From Nonomuraea sp. SYSU D8015 (GTDB taxonomy: Bacteria > Actinomycetota > Actinomycetes > Streptosporangiales > Streptosporangiaceae), in NCBI RefSeq assembly GCF_008065375.1, contig NZ_VJYI01000006.1:310001-374000 (forward strand): a stretch of 64,000 nucleotides of DNA. The letters are read 5' to 3'. This document shows positions 1-7,628 of this stretch, in pieces. The position numbers and the translations under genes are program-made. Within the stretch, counting starts at the first letter, position 1, and every line of letters starts with the position of its first letter. The notes under the pieces are model-generated. The model was not told the origin of the DNA. It searched no databases and saw only the letters and a list, made by a program, of their open reading frames with translations.

Positions 1-858
1 GAGACCGCCCGGCGGCTCCGGCAGGCGCCGGGGCAGCCCCTGTTGAACCGGGCGCTGCATCGCGCCTATCCGCCCGGGTCCACGTTCAAGCTGGTCACCA
101 CCGCCGCGGCGCTGGCGTCGGGCGAGTACGCGCCGGCCAGCTTGCTGGACGCCCCCGCTCGGCTGGTCCTGCCTGGAAGCTCCGCGTACGTCCGCAACCA
201 TCCGGGCTGCCGCGACAGGCACCCCACGCTCATGTACGCCTTCCAGGTCTCGTGCGAGACGGCGTTCGCCAACCTCGGGATGCAGCTCGGCCAGGACCTG
301 CTGCGAGACCAGGCGGAGGCGTTCGGGTTCAACGCGGAGAACCTCAGGATCCCGCTGCCCACGACGCCCAGCAGGTATCCGACGGCGGCGGACCGCGCCC
401 AGACGGCCCTGGCCGCCATCGGGCACCACGGCAACCGGGCAACGCCGCTGATGATCGCCATGATGTCGGCGGCGGTGGCCAACGACGGGTTGCTGATGCG
501 GCCGTACCTGGTGGAGGAGGTGCGTTTGCCGGACGGCTCGGTCATCAACCGCGCCGGTCCCACGCCGTACCGGAGGGCGGTGCCGCCCACGCTGGCCAAG
601 CACCTGGCGGCGCTGATGACCACGGTGACGCACGCCGGCGGCACTGGGACGGGGGCGGCCGTGCAGGGCGTGGAGGTGGCCGCCGAGACCGCCATCTCGA
701 GGACCGTCCCGGGAGCGGAGGACCACGCGCTGGTCACGGCCTTCGCTCCGGCGGACAAGCCGGAGGTGGCGGTGGGGGTCGTGCTGGAGCGGCCGGGCGC
801 GCGGGCCGACGCCGTGGCGCGGATCGCGCGGGCCGTGATCCAGGCCGTCTTGTCCTAG
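1..858 (+). CDS. Penicillin-binding protein transpeptidase domain, 5' end outside window, degenerate active site
   Basis: The frame is open from base 1, so this is the C-terminal 285 residues of a longer protein. Codons 14-30 read LLNRALHRAYPPGSTFK, the typical serine motif of actinobacterial class B PBPs (PbpA/FtsI type), with nucleophile Ser27 (bases 79-81) and Lys30. The two other expected motifs are altered: SxN reads Ser-Cys-Glu (250-258), and the KTG position reads Glu-Thr-Ala (685-693), although the following strand (HALVTAFAP) is normal. Known PBPs need KTG for peptide and beta-lactam binding, so this protein may be catalytically weak or a structural or sensor paralogue (inference). 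The fold is confidently PBP; enzymatic activity is doubtful. Confidence 0.85.
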   Translation, partial: ETARRLRQAPGQPLLNRALHRAYPPGSTFKLVTTAAALASGEYAPASLLDAPARLVLPGSSAYVRNHPGCRDRHPTLMYAFQVSCETAFANLGMQLGQDLLRDQAEAFGFNAENLRIPLPTTPSRYPTAADRAQTALAAIGHHGNRATPLMIAMMSAAVANDGLLMRPYLVEEVRLPDGSVINRAGPTPYRRAVPPTLAKHLAALMTTVTHAGGTGTGAAVQGVEVAAETAISRTVPGAEDHALVTAFAPADKPEVAVGVVLERPGARADAVARIARAVIQAVLS

Positions 859-1353
859 CCGCCCCTGGCCTGGCGTACACAAATTGCCGCATGGGCGATC
901 GAGGGCCGCAGTCCGCGTCTACACATTGCCGGGCCGTCGGCCTACACCGTGGAATGGACAGGTCGGCGCATGTGCCGTACCCCTTCGGCCCTCTACGGTT
1001 TCTTTTTGTGCGCGTCCCGCATGGGGCCGGACCTTTTCGGAGGGGTGGGGGTGCGGCTCCGGACGCGTGGCAGCGGGCTCGAGCCGCGCAGGGCTCGGGC
1101 CCGCCCCACCCGAGAGGCCCCACGTCCGGGAATGCGCACTCCTCCTACATAGGGAATGCGCATCGGCCTACATACATCGGTGGATGCTCCGCTCCCCGCG
1201 GTGGTCGCCGGCGCGCGGCCGCCGGCCGTGCACGCGTCGCTGAGTATGCGGAGCTGTTACCCGTCACCTCTTGACGATCAAGAGCGGCAGGTGAATCGTT
1301 GACAACGTTGTCAAATCACCTACTTCGGGGGGACTTCGAAGGGATGGTGTGCG
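859..1353. other. 495-bp intergenic region with short repeats and the promoter of the sugar importer
   Basis: I see no convincing coding sequence: frames open here lack ribosome sites and protein-like composition. GGGAATGCGCA occurs twice, 24 bp apart (1128-1138 and 1152-1162), and variants of CTACAC/CTACAT recur around 876, 920, 943, 1144 and 1168. The 3' end carries a candidate -35 TTGACG (1271-1276), itself inside the dyad CTTGA-CGA-TCAAG (1270-1282), and the LacI-type operator described separately. The repeats may bind a regulator, but nothing here identifies it. Confidence 0.5.
1299..1314. promoter_or_regulatory. LacI-type operator in front of CUT1 sugar importer
   Basis: TTGACAACGTTGTCAA is a perfect 16-bp palindrome with the central CG typical of LacI-family operators. 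It lies about 20 bp downstream of a candidate -35 (TTGACG, 1271-1276) and 40 bp before the importer's start codon, a position suited to repression. The same 12-bp core, GACAACGTTGTC, occurs at 16912-16923 beside a LacI gene. Confidence 0.8.
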
Positions 1354-2649
1354 ATGCGACGGTGGTTAACGGCCGTTTCGATCACGATGGTGAGCGTATT
1401 GGGCCTGGCGGCCTGCGGCGGTGGTGGCGGCGGGCAGGCGACCCAGTCACCCGCGGCGGGCGGAGGCGGTAAACAGCAGGTCGAGGTCTTCTCCTGGTGG
1501 ACGGGCCCCGGTGAGGCCGACGGCCTCGCGGAGATGCGGAAGATCTTCGAGCAGCAGAATCCGAACTACACGTTCTTCGACGCGGCGGTGGCGGGCGGCT
1601 CCGGTGACAAGGCCAAGGCGCTGCTGCAGTCGAAGCTCCAGGCCAGTCAGCCGCCCGACACGTTCCAGGGACACGCGGGCGCGGAGCTGCAGGGCTACAT
1701 CAAGGCAGGCAACCTGGAAGACCTGACCTTCCTCTATGACGAGCTCAAGCTCAAGGACGTCTTCCCCGCGCAGCTCGTCGAGCAGATCAGCGTCGAGGGC
1801 AAGATCTATTCGGTGCCGGTGAACATCCACCGGTCCAACGTGCTGTGGTTCAACCCGTCCGTGCTCAAGGAAGCAGGCGTGGCGGCCGCTCCCAAGACGA
1901 TCGACGAGTTCGTCGCGGCGCTGGAGAAGGTCAAGGCCAAGGGCAAGATCCCGCTGTCCATCGGGTCGGAGTGGACCGTCACCCACCTGCTGGAGAGCGT
2001 GCTGCTCGGCTCGCTCGGCACCGACGCCTACAACGCGCTGTTCAAGCCGGGCGCGAACTGGAACAGCCCGGAGGTGACCAAGGCGCTGGAGAGCTTCGCC
2101 AAGATCATGTCGTACGCGGGCGACCCGCAGGACGACTGGCAGCCCGCGGCCAAGCAGGTGGCCGACGGCCAGGCGGCGTTCAACGTCATGGGCGACTGGG
2201 CCTACGGCTACTTCCACAACCCGCCCGAGGGCGGCCTGGGCAAGAAGTCGAAGACGGACTTCGACTGGGCGCCGGCCCCCGGCACCGAGGGCACGTACCT
2301 CTGGCTGTCCGACAGCTTCACCCTCCCCAAGGGCGCCAAGAACCGGGAGGGGGCCATCGCCTGGCTGAAGGTCGCGGCCAGCAAGGAGGGCCAGGACGCC
2401 TTCAACCCGAAGAAGGGCTCCATCCCCGCCCGCAAGGACGCCGACCAGGCGCTCTACACCGACTACCTGGCCGACGCGCTGAAGGACTGGTCGAGCGACA
2501 AGCTGGCCGGGTCGATCCAGCACGGCGTCGCGGTGAACCAGCCGTGGCTGGCCGCGATCAACGAGCAGGTGGGCCTGTTCATCGGCAGCAAGGACGTCAA
2601 GGCCCTGCAGCAGGGGCTGGCCGACGCGGCCACGGCCAACGCACAATAA
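1354..2649 (+). CDS. Sugar ABC transporter substrate-binding lipoprotein (CUT1, SBP_bac_1)
   Basis: This 431-residue protein binds a sugar outside the membrane and delivers it to the permeases encoded downstream. It begins with a lipoprotein signal peptide: basic MRRW, a hydrophobic core, then the lipobox LAAC with acylated Cys near residue 21, followed by a Gly-rich linker. The mature part has the family 1 solute-binding pattern (VFSWWTGPGEADGL start; GDWAYGYFHNP region) and looks closest to the glucose/mannose GtsA-type group. GAAGGGA at 1338-1344 is the ribosome site. The transcript continues into two permease genes, but no ATPase gene follows, so a shared MsiK-type ATPase elsewhere is likely. 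The exact sugar is not readable. Confidence 0.88.
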   Translation: MRRWLTAVSITMVSVLGLAACGGGGGGQATQSPAAGGGGKQQVEVFSWWTGPGEADGLAEMRKIFEQQNPNYTFFDAAVAGGSGDKAKALLQSKLQASQPPDTFQGHAGAELQGYIKAGNLEDLTFLYDELKLKDVFPAQLVEQISVEGKIYSVPVNIHRSNVLWFNPSVLKEAGVAAAPKTIDEFVAALEKVKAKGKIPLSIGSEWTVTHLLESVLLGSLGTDAYNALFKPGANWNSPEVTKALESFAKIMSYAGDPQDDWQPAAKQVADGQAAFNVMGDWAYGYFHNPPEGGLGKKSKTDFDWAPAPGTEGTYLWLSDSFTLPKGAKNREGAIAWLKVAASKEGQDAFNPKKGSIPARKDADQALYTDYLADALKDWSSDKLAGSIQHGVAVNQPWLAAINEQVGLFIGSKDVKALQQGLADAATANAQ

Positions 2650-2660
2650 CTCATCGGGGT

Positions 2661-2680
2661 GCGGCGGGCGTGCCCGCCGC
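2661..2680 (+). promoter_or_regulatory. Intercistronic hairpin between binding-protein and permease genes
   Basis: GCGGCGGGC and GCCCGCCGC (2661-2669 and 2672-2680) form a self-complementary GC-only hairpin 11 bases after the binding-protein stop. There is no U-run, so full termination is unlikely. Hairpins at this place in other sugar operons (malE-malF type) protect the upstream message from 3' decay, so that binding protein exceeds permease. That role is inferred here. Confidence 0.6.
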
Positions 2681-2700
2681 ATCCATGGGAGGACATGGTT

Positions 2701-3657
2701 GTGAGGCGGGCACGCACGTGGCTGCCCGGGCTCCTCCTCGTCACCCCGTCGATCGTCGCGATCGGCGTCTTCGTGTACGGCATGCTGGGCTGGAACTTCC
2801 AGCTGGCCATGACCGACAAGCACGATCAGGTGTCCGAGGGGCAGTTCGTGGGGCTGCAGAACTTCATCGACATCTGGGACCAGCCCCGATGGCATCTCTC
2901 GGTCAACCACACGATCGTGTTCACGGTCGTGTTCGTGCTGGGGGCGCTGCTGCTCGGGTGGCTGCTGGCGTTCCTCATGGAGAAGGGGATCAAGGGCGAG
3001 GGGACGTTCCGGGCGATCTACCTGTTCCCGATGGCGATCTCGTTCGTCGCCACCGGGATCGTGTGGCGGTGGCTGATGAACTCGGGGACGGGGGAGCGGG
3101 CGGTCGGGCTCAACCGGCTGTTCGACTGGCTCGGGCTGCCGCAGTGGCAGTGGTTCAGGGATCAGGACTGGGGCATGGCGGCGATGGCGCTCCCCGCCAT
3201 CTGGCAGATGTCCGGATATGTCATGGCGCTGTTCCTGGCCGGCTTCCGGGGTGTGCCGGAGGAGCTGCGTGAGGCGGCGCGGGTGGACGGCTGCACCGAG
3301 TGGGGCGTCTACCGGCACGTGGTGCTGCCCATGCTGCGGCCGGTGACCCTGTCGGCGCTGATCATCCTGGGGCACATCTCGCTCAAGGTGTTCGACCTGA
3401 TCGTGGCGGTGTCGGGCAAGCAGATCATCACCGACGTGCCGGCCGTGTTCATGTGGGTGGCGGTGTTCGACTCCAACGACCCGGCCAAGGGTGCCACGAT
3501 CGCGTCCTACATCGTGGTGAGCGTGGCGATCTTCGTGATCCCGTACCTCATCTGGTCCGTTCGTGCGGAGCGGCGAACGGTCAGGCCCGAGAGCGGTAGC
3601 TTGCGTGGCCAGCGAGGGCCGAGTGAGCGCGACCATGAGCAGGAGCGGCGGTCATGA
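2701..3657 (+). CDS. Sugar ABC transporter permease (CUT1, MalF type)
   Basis: Inner-membrane permease with about six transmembrane helices and the EAA loop (EELREAARVDGCTEWGVYRHV), which docks on the ATPase. I start it at GTG 2701 (MRRARTWLPG, 318 aa) because GGAGG at 2688-2692 is 8 bases upstream; the ATG at 2695 would be only 2 bases from that site. Its stop overlaps the start of the next permease in ATGA (3654-3657), so the two are translationally coupled. It pairs with the following permease to form the channel for the sugar bound by the 1354-2649 lipoprotein. Confidence 0.88.
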   Translation: MRRARTWLPGLLLVTPSIVAIGVFVYGMLGWNFQLAMTDKHDQVSEGQFVGLQNFIDIWDQPRWHLSVNHTIVFTVVFVLGALLLGWLLAFLMEKGIKGEGTFRAIYLFPMAISFVATGIVWRWLMNSGTGERAVGLNRLFDWLGLPQWQWFRDQDWGMAAMALPAIWQMSGYVMALFLAGFRGVPEELREAARVDGCTEWGVYRHVVLPMLRPVTLSALIILGHISLKVFDLIVAVSGKQIITDVPAVFMWVAVFDSNDPAKGATIASYIVVSVAIFVIPYLIWSVRAERRTVRPESGSLRGQRGPSERDHEQERRS

Positions 3658-4514
3658 CGGCCGTGGGCGGGCGCCGGGCGAAGCCGCTGCTCTGGACGCG
3701 GTTCGGGGTGCTGCTGCTCTTCGGGGTGATCTTCCTCATCCCGATCTACGTGCTGCTGGTCACCAGCTTCAAGCCGCTCACCGAGGCGGATCCCGGCCAG
3801 GCCTGGAACCTGCCGCAGACGTGGACGGCCGAGGCGTGGCGGGTGGCCTGGGAGAAGCTCGCCCCCGGGCTGTGGAACAGCGTGCTGCTGGCCGTGCCGG
3901 GGTCGCTGCTGTCGTGCGCGCTCGGGTCCATGAACGGCTACGTGCTGTCGAAGTGGCGCTTCCCCGGGGCGGACGTGCTCTTCACGTTGTTCCTGTTTGG
4001 CATGTTCATCCCGTACCAGGGGGTGATGATCCCGCTGGTGCAGCTGCTGGTGTGGCTGAACGAGGCGACCGGGCTGCAGGGCGTCTTCTACGGCGGCATC
4101 CCCGGGCTGGTGCTGGCCCACGTCGTGTACGGCATCCCGATCTGCACGCTGATCTTCCGCAACTACTACGTCACGATCCCCGACGAGCTGATCGAGGCGT
4201 CGCGGGTGGACGGGGCCGGGCTGCTGCGGACGTACTGGTCGATCGTGCTGCCGGTGTCCGGGCCCGCGTTCGCGGTGGTCATCATCTGGCAGTTCACCTC
4301 GCTGTGGAACGACTTCCTGTTCGCCGTCTTCCTGACCGGGCCGCAGAGCTGGCCGACGACCGTGATGCTCAACAACATCGCGGGCGCGCAGGCCACCCCG
4401 TACAGCCAGCAGATGGCGGCGGCGATCCTCGCGTCGATCCCGACGATGGTGATCTATGTCCTGCTGGGCCGGTTCTTCATGCGCGGCCTCATGGCCGGCG
4501 CGCTCAAGGGGTAG
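3654..4514 (+). CDS. Sugar ABC transporter permease (CUT1, MalG type)
   Basis: Second channel subunit, 286 residues, with six predicted membrane helices and a C-terminal EAA motif (ELIEASRVDGAGLLRTYWSI). The start overlaps the previous stop by four bases. It is the last gene of the operon; the convergent dehydrogenase gene ends only five bases further on, with no obvious terminator between them. The missing ATPase suggests use of a multi-importer ATPase such as MsiK (known from streptomycetes; inferred here). Confidence 0.88.
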   Translation: MTAVGGRRAKPLLWTRFGVLLLFGVIFLIPIYVLLVTSFKPLTEADPGQAWNLPQTWTAEAWRVAWEKLAPGLWNSVLLAVPGSLLSCALGSMNGYVLSKWRFPGADVLFTLFLFGMFIPYQGVMIPLVQLLVWLNEATGLQGVFYGGIPGLVLAHVVYGIPICTLIFRNYYVTIPDELIEASRVDGAGLLRTYWSIVLPVSGPAFAVVIIWQFTSLWNDFLFAVFLTGPQSWPTTVMLNNIAGAQATPYSQQMAAAILASIPTMVIYVLLGRFFMRGLMAGALKG

Positions 4515-4519
4515 CCCCT

Positions 4520-5524
4520 TCAAGGAGTGGCAAGGTGGACCAGTGGCTCGCCGCGCACGTAGCGGGCCACGTCCGCGGCCACGATGGCGGCCGCCTTCAT
4601 GGCCGTCTCCTTGCTCGCCCCGGCCAGGTGCGGGGTCATCACCAGGTTCGGCGTCGTGAGCAGGCGTGAGCCCGGCGGGATCGGCTCCTCGGGGAAGACG
4701 TCCATCGCGGCGCCGAACAGGTGGCCCGAGTCCAGCGCGTCGCACAGGGCGTCGTAGTCGAGCAGCGCGCCGCGGGCGCAGTTGACCAGGACCGAGCCGC
4801 GGGGCATGGCGGCGATCTCGGCCGCGCCGATCATGCCGGCGGTCTCGGGGGTGGCGCGGGCGTGCAGGGAGACGAAGCGGGAGCGGCGCAGCAGCTCGTC
4901 CAGGTCCACGTTCTCGGGCGCGTCCACGTACGGGTCGTGGACGATCACCTGCGCGCCGAAGCCGTCCAGCATGCGGGCCACGCGGCGGCCGATCGCGCCG
5001 TACCCGACCAGGCCGACCGTGCTGCCCTCCAGCTCGGGGCCGACGTTGTCGTACATGTAGTAGTCGCCCCGCCACACGCCCCCGGCCAGGTCGGCGTGGG
5101 TCTGCGGGAGGCGGCGGGTGGCGGCCAGCAGCATGGCCAGGGTGTGCTCGGCGGTGGCCACCGCGTTGCGGCCCGGCGCGTACGTCACCGCGACGCCCGC
5201 CTGCGCGGCCGCCTCCAGGTTCGCGTTGACCGGGCCGCCCCGGCTCACGCAGAACAGCCGCAGATCGGGGGAGGCGTCCAGGACGCGCTTGGTCAGCGGC
5301 GCCATCTGGGTCACGCAGACCTCGACGCCACGCAGCGCCTCGATCAGCTCGTCCTCCACGTCGGACGCCTCGTCCACCTCGCCCACCCGGCCGAACGGCT
5401 CCACCGGCCACGGCAGCGTCAGCTCGCGGATGTCGACCTCGCCGGGCACCGCGCGCCTGAGCGCGTCGACGAGCAGGCGGTTCTGGACGAAGTGGTCGCC
5501 TGCGGCAAGGACTCGGATGGTCAA
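4520..5524 (-). CDS. D-2-hydroxyacid dehydrogenase (PGDH-like)
   Basis: Predicted cytosolic NAD(P)-dependent enzyme interconverting a 2-oxoacid and a 2-hydroxyacid. The Rossmann motif VGYGAIGRRVA is mid-protein, and the expected catalytic residues are visible: Arg in NCARGALLD, Glu in DVFPEEP, His in PHLAGAS. At 334 residues it has the normal catalytic and coenzyme domains but no ACT or ASB domain of true serA enzymes. The start is TTG 5524, overlapping the upstream stop as TTGA. It is the last gene of a minus-strand sugar/polyol operon, so it probably reduces or oxidises a sugar-acid intermediate. Its substrate cannot be read. Confidence 0.85.
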   Translation of the reverse strand: MTIRVLAAGDHFVQNRLLVDALRRAVPGEVDIRELTLPWPVEPFGRVGEVDEASDVEDELIEALRGVEVCVTQMAPLTKRVLDASPDLRLFCVSRGGPVNANLEAAAQAGVAVTYAPGRNAVATAEHTLAMLLAATRRLPQTHADLAGGVWRGDYYMYDNVGPELEGSTVGLVGYGAIGRRVARMLDGFGAQVIVHDPYVDAPENVDLDELLRRSRFVSLHARATPETAGMIGAAEIAAMPRGSVLVNCARGALLDYDALCDALDSGHLFGAAMDVFPEEPIPPGSRLLTTPNLVMTPHLAGASKETAMKAAAIVAADVARYVRGEPLVHLATP

Positions 5525-6138
5525 CGAACGGCTCCAATCGGGGAGTTGTACTGCAGCAACGCCGCCCGCCCGGTGTCGCGAAGGCGGACCTCGGTCAGCG
5601 CGCAGTTGTCCAGGCGCGGGAGGAGCCGCCGGTACTCGCCGAGCGGCACCCCCATCAGCCGGCACAGAGTCAGCCTGATGGCCGTCGTGTGCGCGACCAC
5701 CAGCACCCGGCCGCCGGCGTGTGCGGCGGCGATGTCGGCCAGGGCCTCGGCGAACCGGGCGGCGGCGGCGTGCGGGTCCTCGCCGCCCGGCAGGGGATGA
5801 GCCGCGGGGTCGGCCTCGAAGGCGGCGCGGGCCTCGGGGAAGCGGGCCTTCATCTCGGCCGCGGTCAGGCCCTCGCCCTCGCCGAAGTCCAGCTCGAGGA
5901 GGCGGGGGTCGGTGTGGAGTTCGAGGCCCGCCTTCGTGGCGGCGGCCTCGGCGGTGATCACGGCCCGGCTGAGCGTGGAGGCCCAGACCGCCGCCAGGCC
6001 CGCCGTCGCGGCCCATTCGGCGAGCTGGGCGGCCTGGGCGTGGCCGCGAGGGGTCAGCTCGACGTCGCTGACGCCGGCGTAGCGGTTCTCGGCGTGCCAG
6101 ACGGTCTCGCCGTGGCGGACGAGCACGAGGTCGGTCAT
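5521..6138 (-). CDS. Histidine phosphatase family protein (phosphoglycerate mutase-like)
   Basis: A 205-residue protein with the N-terminal RHG motif (LVLVRHGE, phospho-accepting His9), the acid residue in LLELDFGEGEG and the second catalytic His in VVAHTTAIRL. Residue pattern and length fit small-molecule phosphatases of the CobC/PhoE type better than glycolytic mutase. It overlaps the kinase upstream (ATGA) and the dehydrogenase downstream (TTGA), so it is made together with two sugar kinases. A phosphatase in a kinase operon may remove a stalled or toxic phosphosugar, or act in the pathway itself (inference). Confidence 0.82.
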   Translation of the reverse strand: MTDLVLVRHGETVWHAENRYAGVSDVELTPRGHAQAAQLAEWAATAGLAAVWASTLSRAVITAEAAATKAGLELHTDPRLLELDFGEGEGLTAAEMKARFPEARAAFEADPAAHPLPGGEDPHAAAARFAEALADIAAAHAGGRVLVVAHTTAIRLTLCRLMGVPLGEYRRLLPRLDNCALTEVRLRDTGRAALLQYNSPIGAVR

Positions 6139-7628
6139 CGGGCGATCCTCTCGCGGGCGTGGTGTGCGACCTTCCCTGGAAGCCAGCCGCGCTGCTCCAG
6201 CTCTCCGACGAAGCGCAGGTACGGCTCGCGCAGGTCGGCGCCGGACGGGTCGATCACGGCGCGGGTCCTGATCATTTGGGCCGGGTCGCCGCCCGCGAGC
6301 ACCGCCATGCCGAGCGCGGGCTCGGCGTTCTCCCGCAGCGTCACGGGACGTCCCAGGACGTCTGCCCGGAGCCGGGTCCAGTACGCGCTCCTCGTGGCGC
6401 CACCGGTCAGGATGATCTCGCCGTCCACGGGCGCGCCGAGCAGGTCCAGGTAGTCGAAGCAGAGGCGCTCCACGAAGGCCGCGCCCAGCAGGATCGCCAC
6501 GTAACGCTCGACGTCGCCGGCCGGTTGCCCGAGCGTGAACGTCTCGGCGTCCGGGGCGTCGAAGGGGAAGCGCTCGCCGCGTGAGACGAGCGGGTATGTC
6601 ACGGGCGCGGAGGGGGCCCATTCGGCCGAGCCGCGGCCCACGGTGACGGGGCGAGCGGGCTCGGGGTGGGCGTGTGCTCGTCGTCGGCTGCCGAAGCGGG
6701 CGGCGGCCTCGGAGCTGAGGGCGTCCAGGTCGCGGCCCGGGAGGTCGCGGGTCAGTGCGCCGGCGCCCGTGCTGGAGGCGCCGCCCGGCAGCCAGGAGCC
6801 GTCGGGGGCGCGGTGAGAGTAGACGACGCCGAGCGGGTCGTGGAGCAGCTCCTTCGTCACGCCCTTCAGCACCAGCGTCGTGCCCAGCACCGAGTTCCAG
6901 CTCCCGATCCGCGTGGCGCCCGCGCCGAGCTGGGCCGCGCAGCCGTCCGTGGTTCCGGCGATCACCGGTGTGCCCGCGGGGATGCCGGTCTGCTCGGAGG
7001 CGGCCGCGGACACCATGCCCAGCTTGCTCCCCGGCCGTACCACGCCGGGAAGGACCCCCGGGGGCAACAGGTTCAGCACTTCGAAGGGCCAGCGCTCCTC
7101 GATCAGGTCCACGCCCGTCTTGAGCGCGTTGCTCAGATCGGTGGCGACCTCGTGCCCGACCAGCCGCCGGTTCACGAAATCGCTCTGATGTGCCAGTCGC
7201 GCCCCGGCGGGGGCGTCGCGGAGCAGCCACAGCAGCTTCGGCAGCGCCCAGTTGGGCTGCATGCGCCGGTAGCCGAGCCGTTCCCACACGGCCGCGCCCA
7301 CCTCGTTGACCCGTTCGGCGTCGGCCCGGCGGTCGTCGTACATGAGCGCCGGGGTCAGCGGACGGCCGGCCGCGTCGGTGAGGAGGATCGTTCCAGAGGT
7401 CGCGGCCACGGCCACGCCCGCGATCCGCGAGGCCGGCACGTCCCGCAGCGCCTCCCGGGTGGCTGCGGCCAGCGCGCGCCACCACTCCTCGGGGTCCTGC
7501 TCGTGGCGCGGCCCGTCGCGGCGGCTGGTCAGCGGCCGGCCGGCCGCGCCGAGCACCTCCCCGGTCTCGGCGACGGCCATCGCCCGCACGCTCTGCGTCC
7601 CGAGGTCGACGCCGATCCAGACACTCAT
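6135..7628 (-). CDS. FGGY-family carbohydrate kinase (first of an adjacent pair)
   Basis: A 497-residue sugar or polyol kinase. The N-terminal ATPase motif WIGVDLGTQSVRAM and the phosphate-2 region (VIAGTTDGCAAQLGAG) are present, and the C-terminal adenosine loop reads EIILTGGATRSAYW. Length and domain order are those of xylulo/ribulokinases. The start overlaps the stop of the second FGGY gene by four bases. Two non-identical FGGY kinases back to back suggest that either two substrates or two branches of one pathway are served. The specific sugar is unresolved. Confidence 0.88.
   Translation of the reverse strand: MSVWIGVDLGTQSVRAMAVAETGEVLGAAGRPLTSRRDGPRHEQDPEEWWRALAAATREALRDVPASRIAGVAVAATSGTILLTDAAGRPLTPALMYDDRRADAERVNEVGAAVWERLGYRRMQPNWALPKLLWLLRDAPAGARLAHQSDFVNRRLVGHEVATDLSNALKTGVDLIEERWPFEVLNLLPPGVLPGVVRPGSKLGMVSAAASEQTGIPAGTPVIAGTTDGCAAQLGAGATRIGSWNSVLGTTLVLKGVTKELLHDPLGVVYSHRAPDGSWLPGGASSTGAGALTRDLPGRDLDALSSEAAARFGSRRRAHAHPEPARPVTVGRGSAEWAPSAPVTYPLVSRGERFPFDAPDAETFTLGQPAGDVERYVAILLGAAFVERLCFDYLDLLGAPVDGEIILTGGATRSAYWTRLRADVLGRPVTLRENAEPALGMAVLAGGDPAQMIRTRAVIDPSGADLREPYLRFVGELEQRGWLPGKVAHHARERIAR

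Noticed and set aside
1447..3636. Very long minus-strand open frame opposite the sugar importer genes
   Set aside because: It is antisense to clear transporter genes and is His/Asp/Arg-rich low-information sequence typical of GC-rich shadows.
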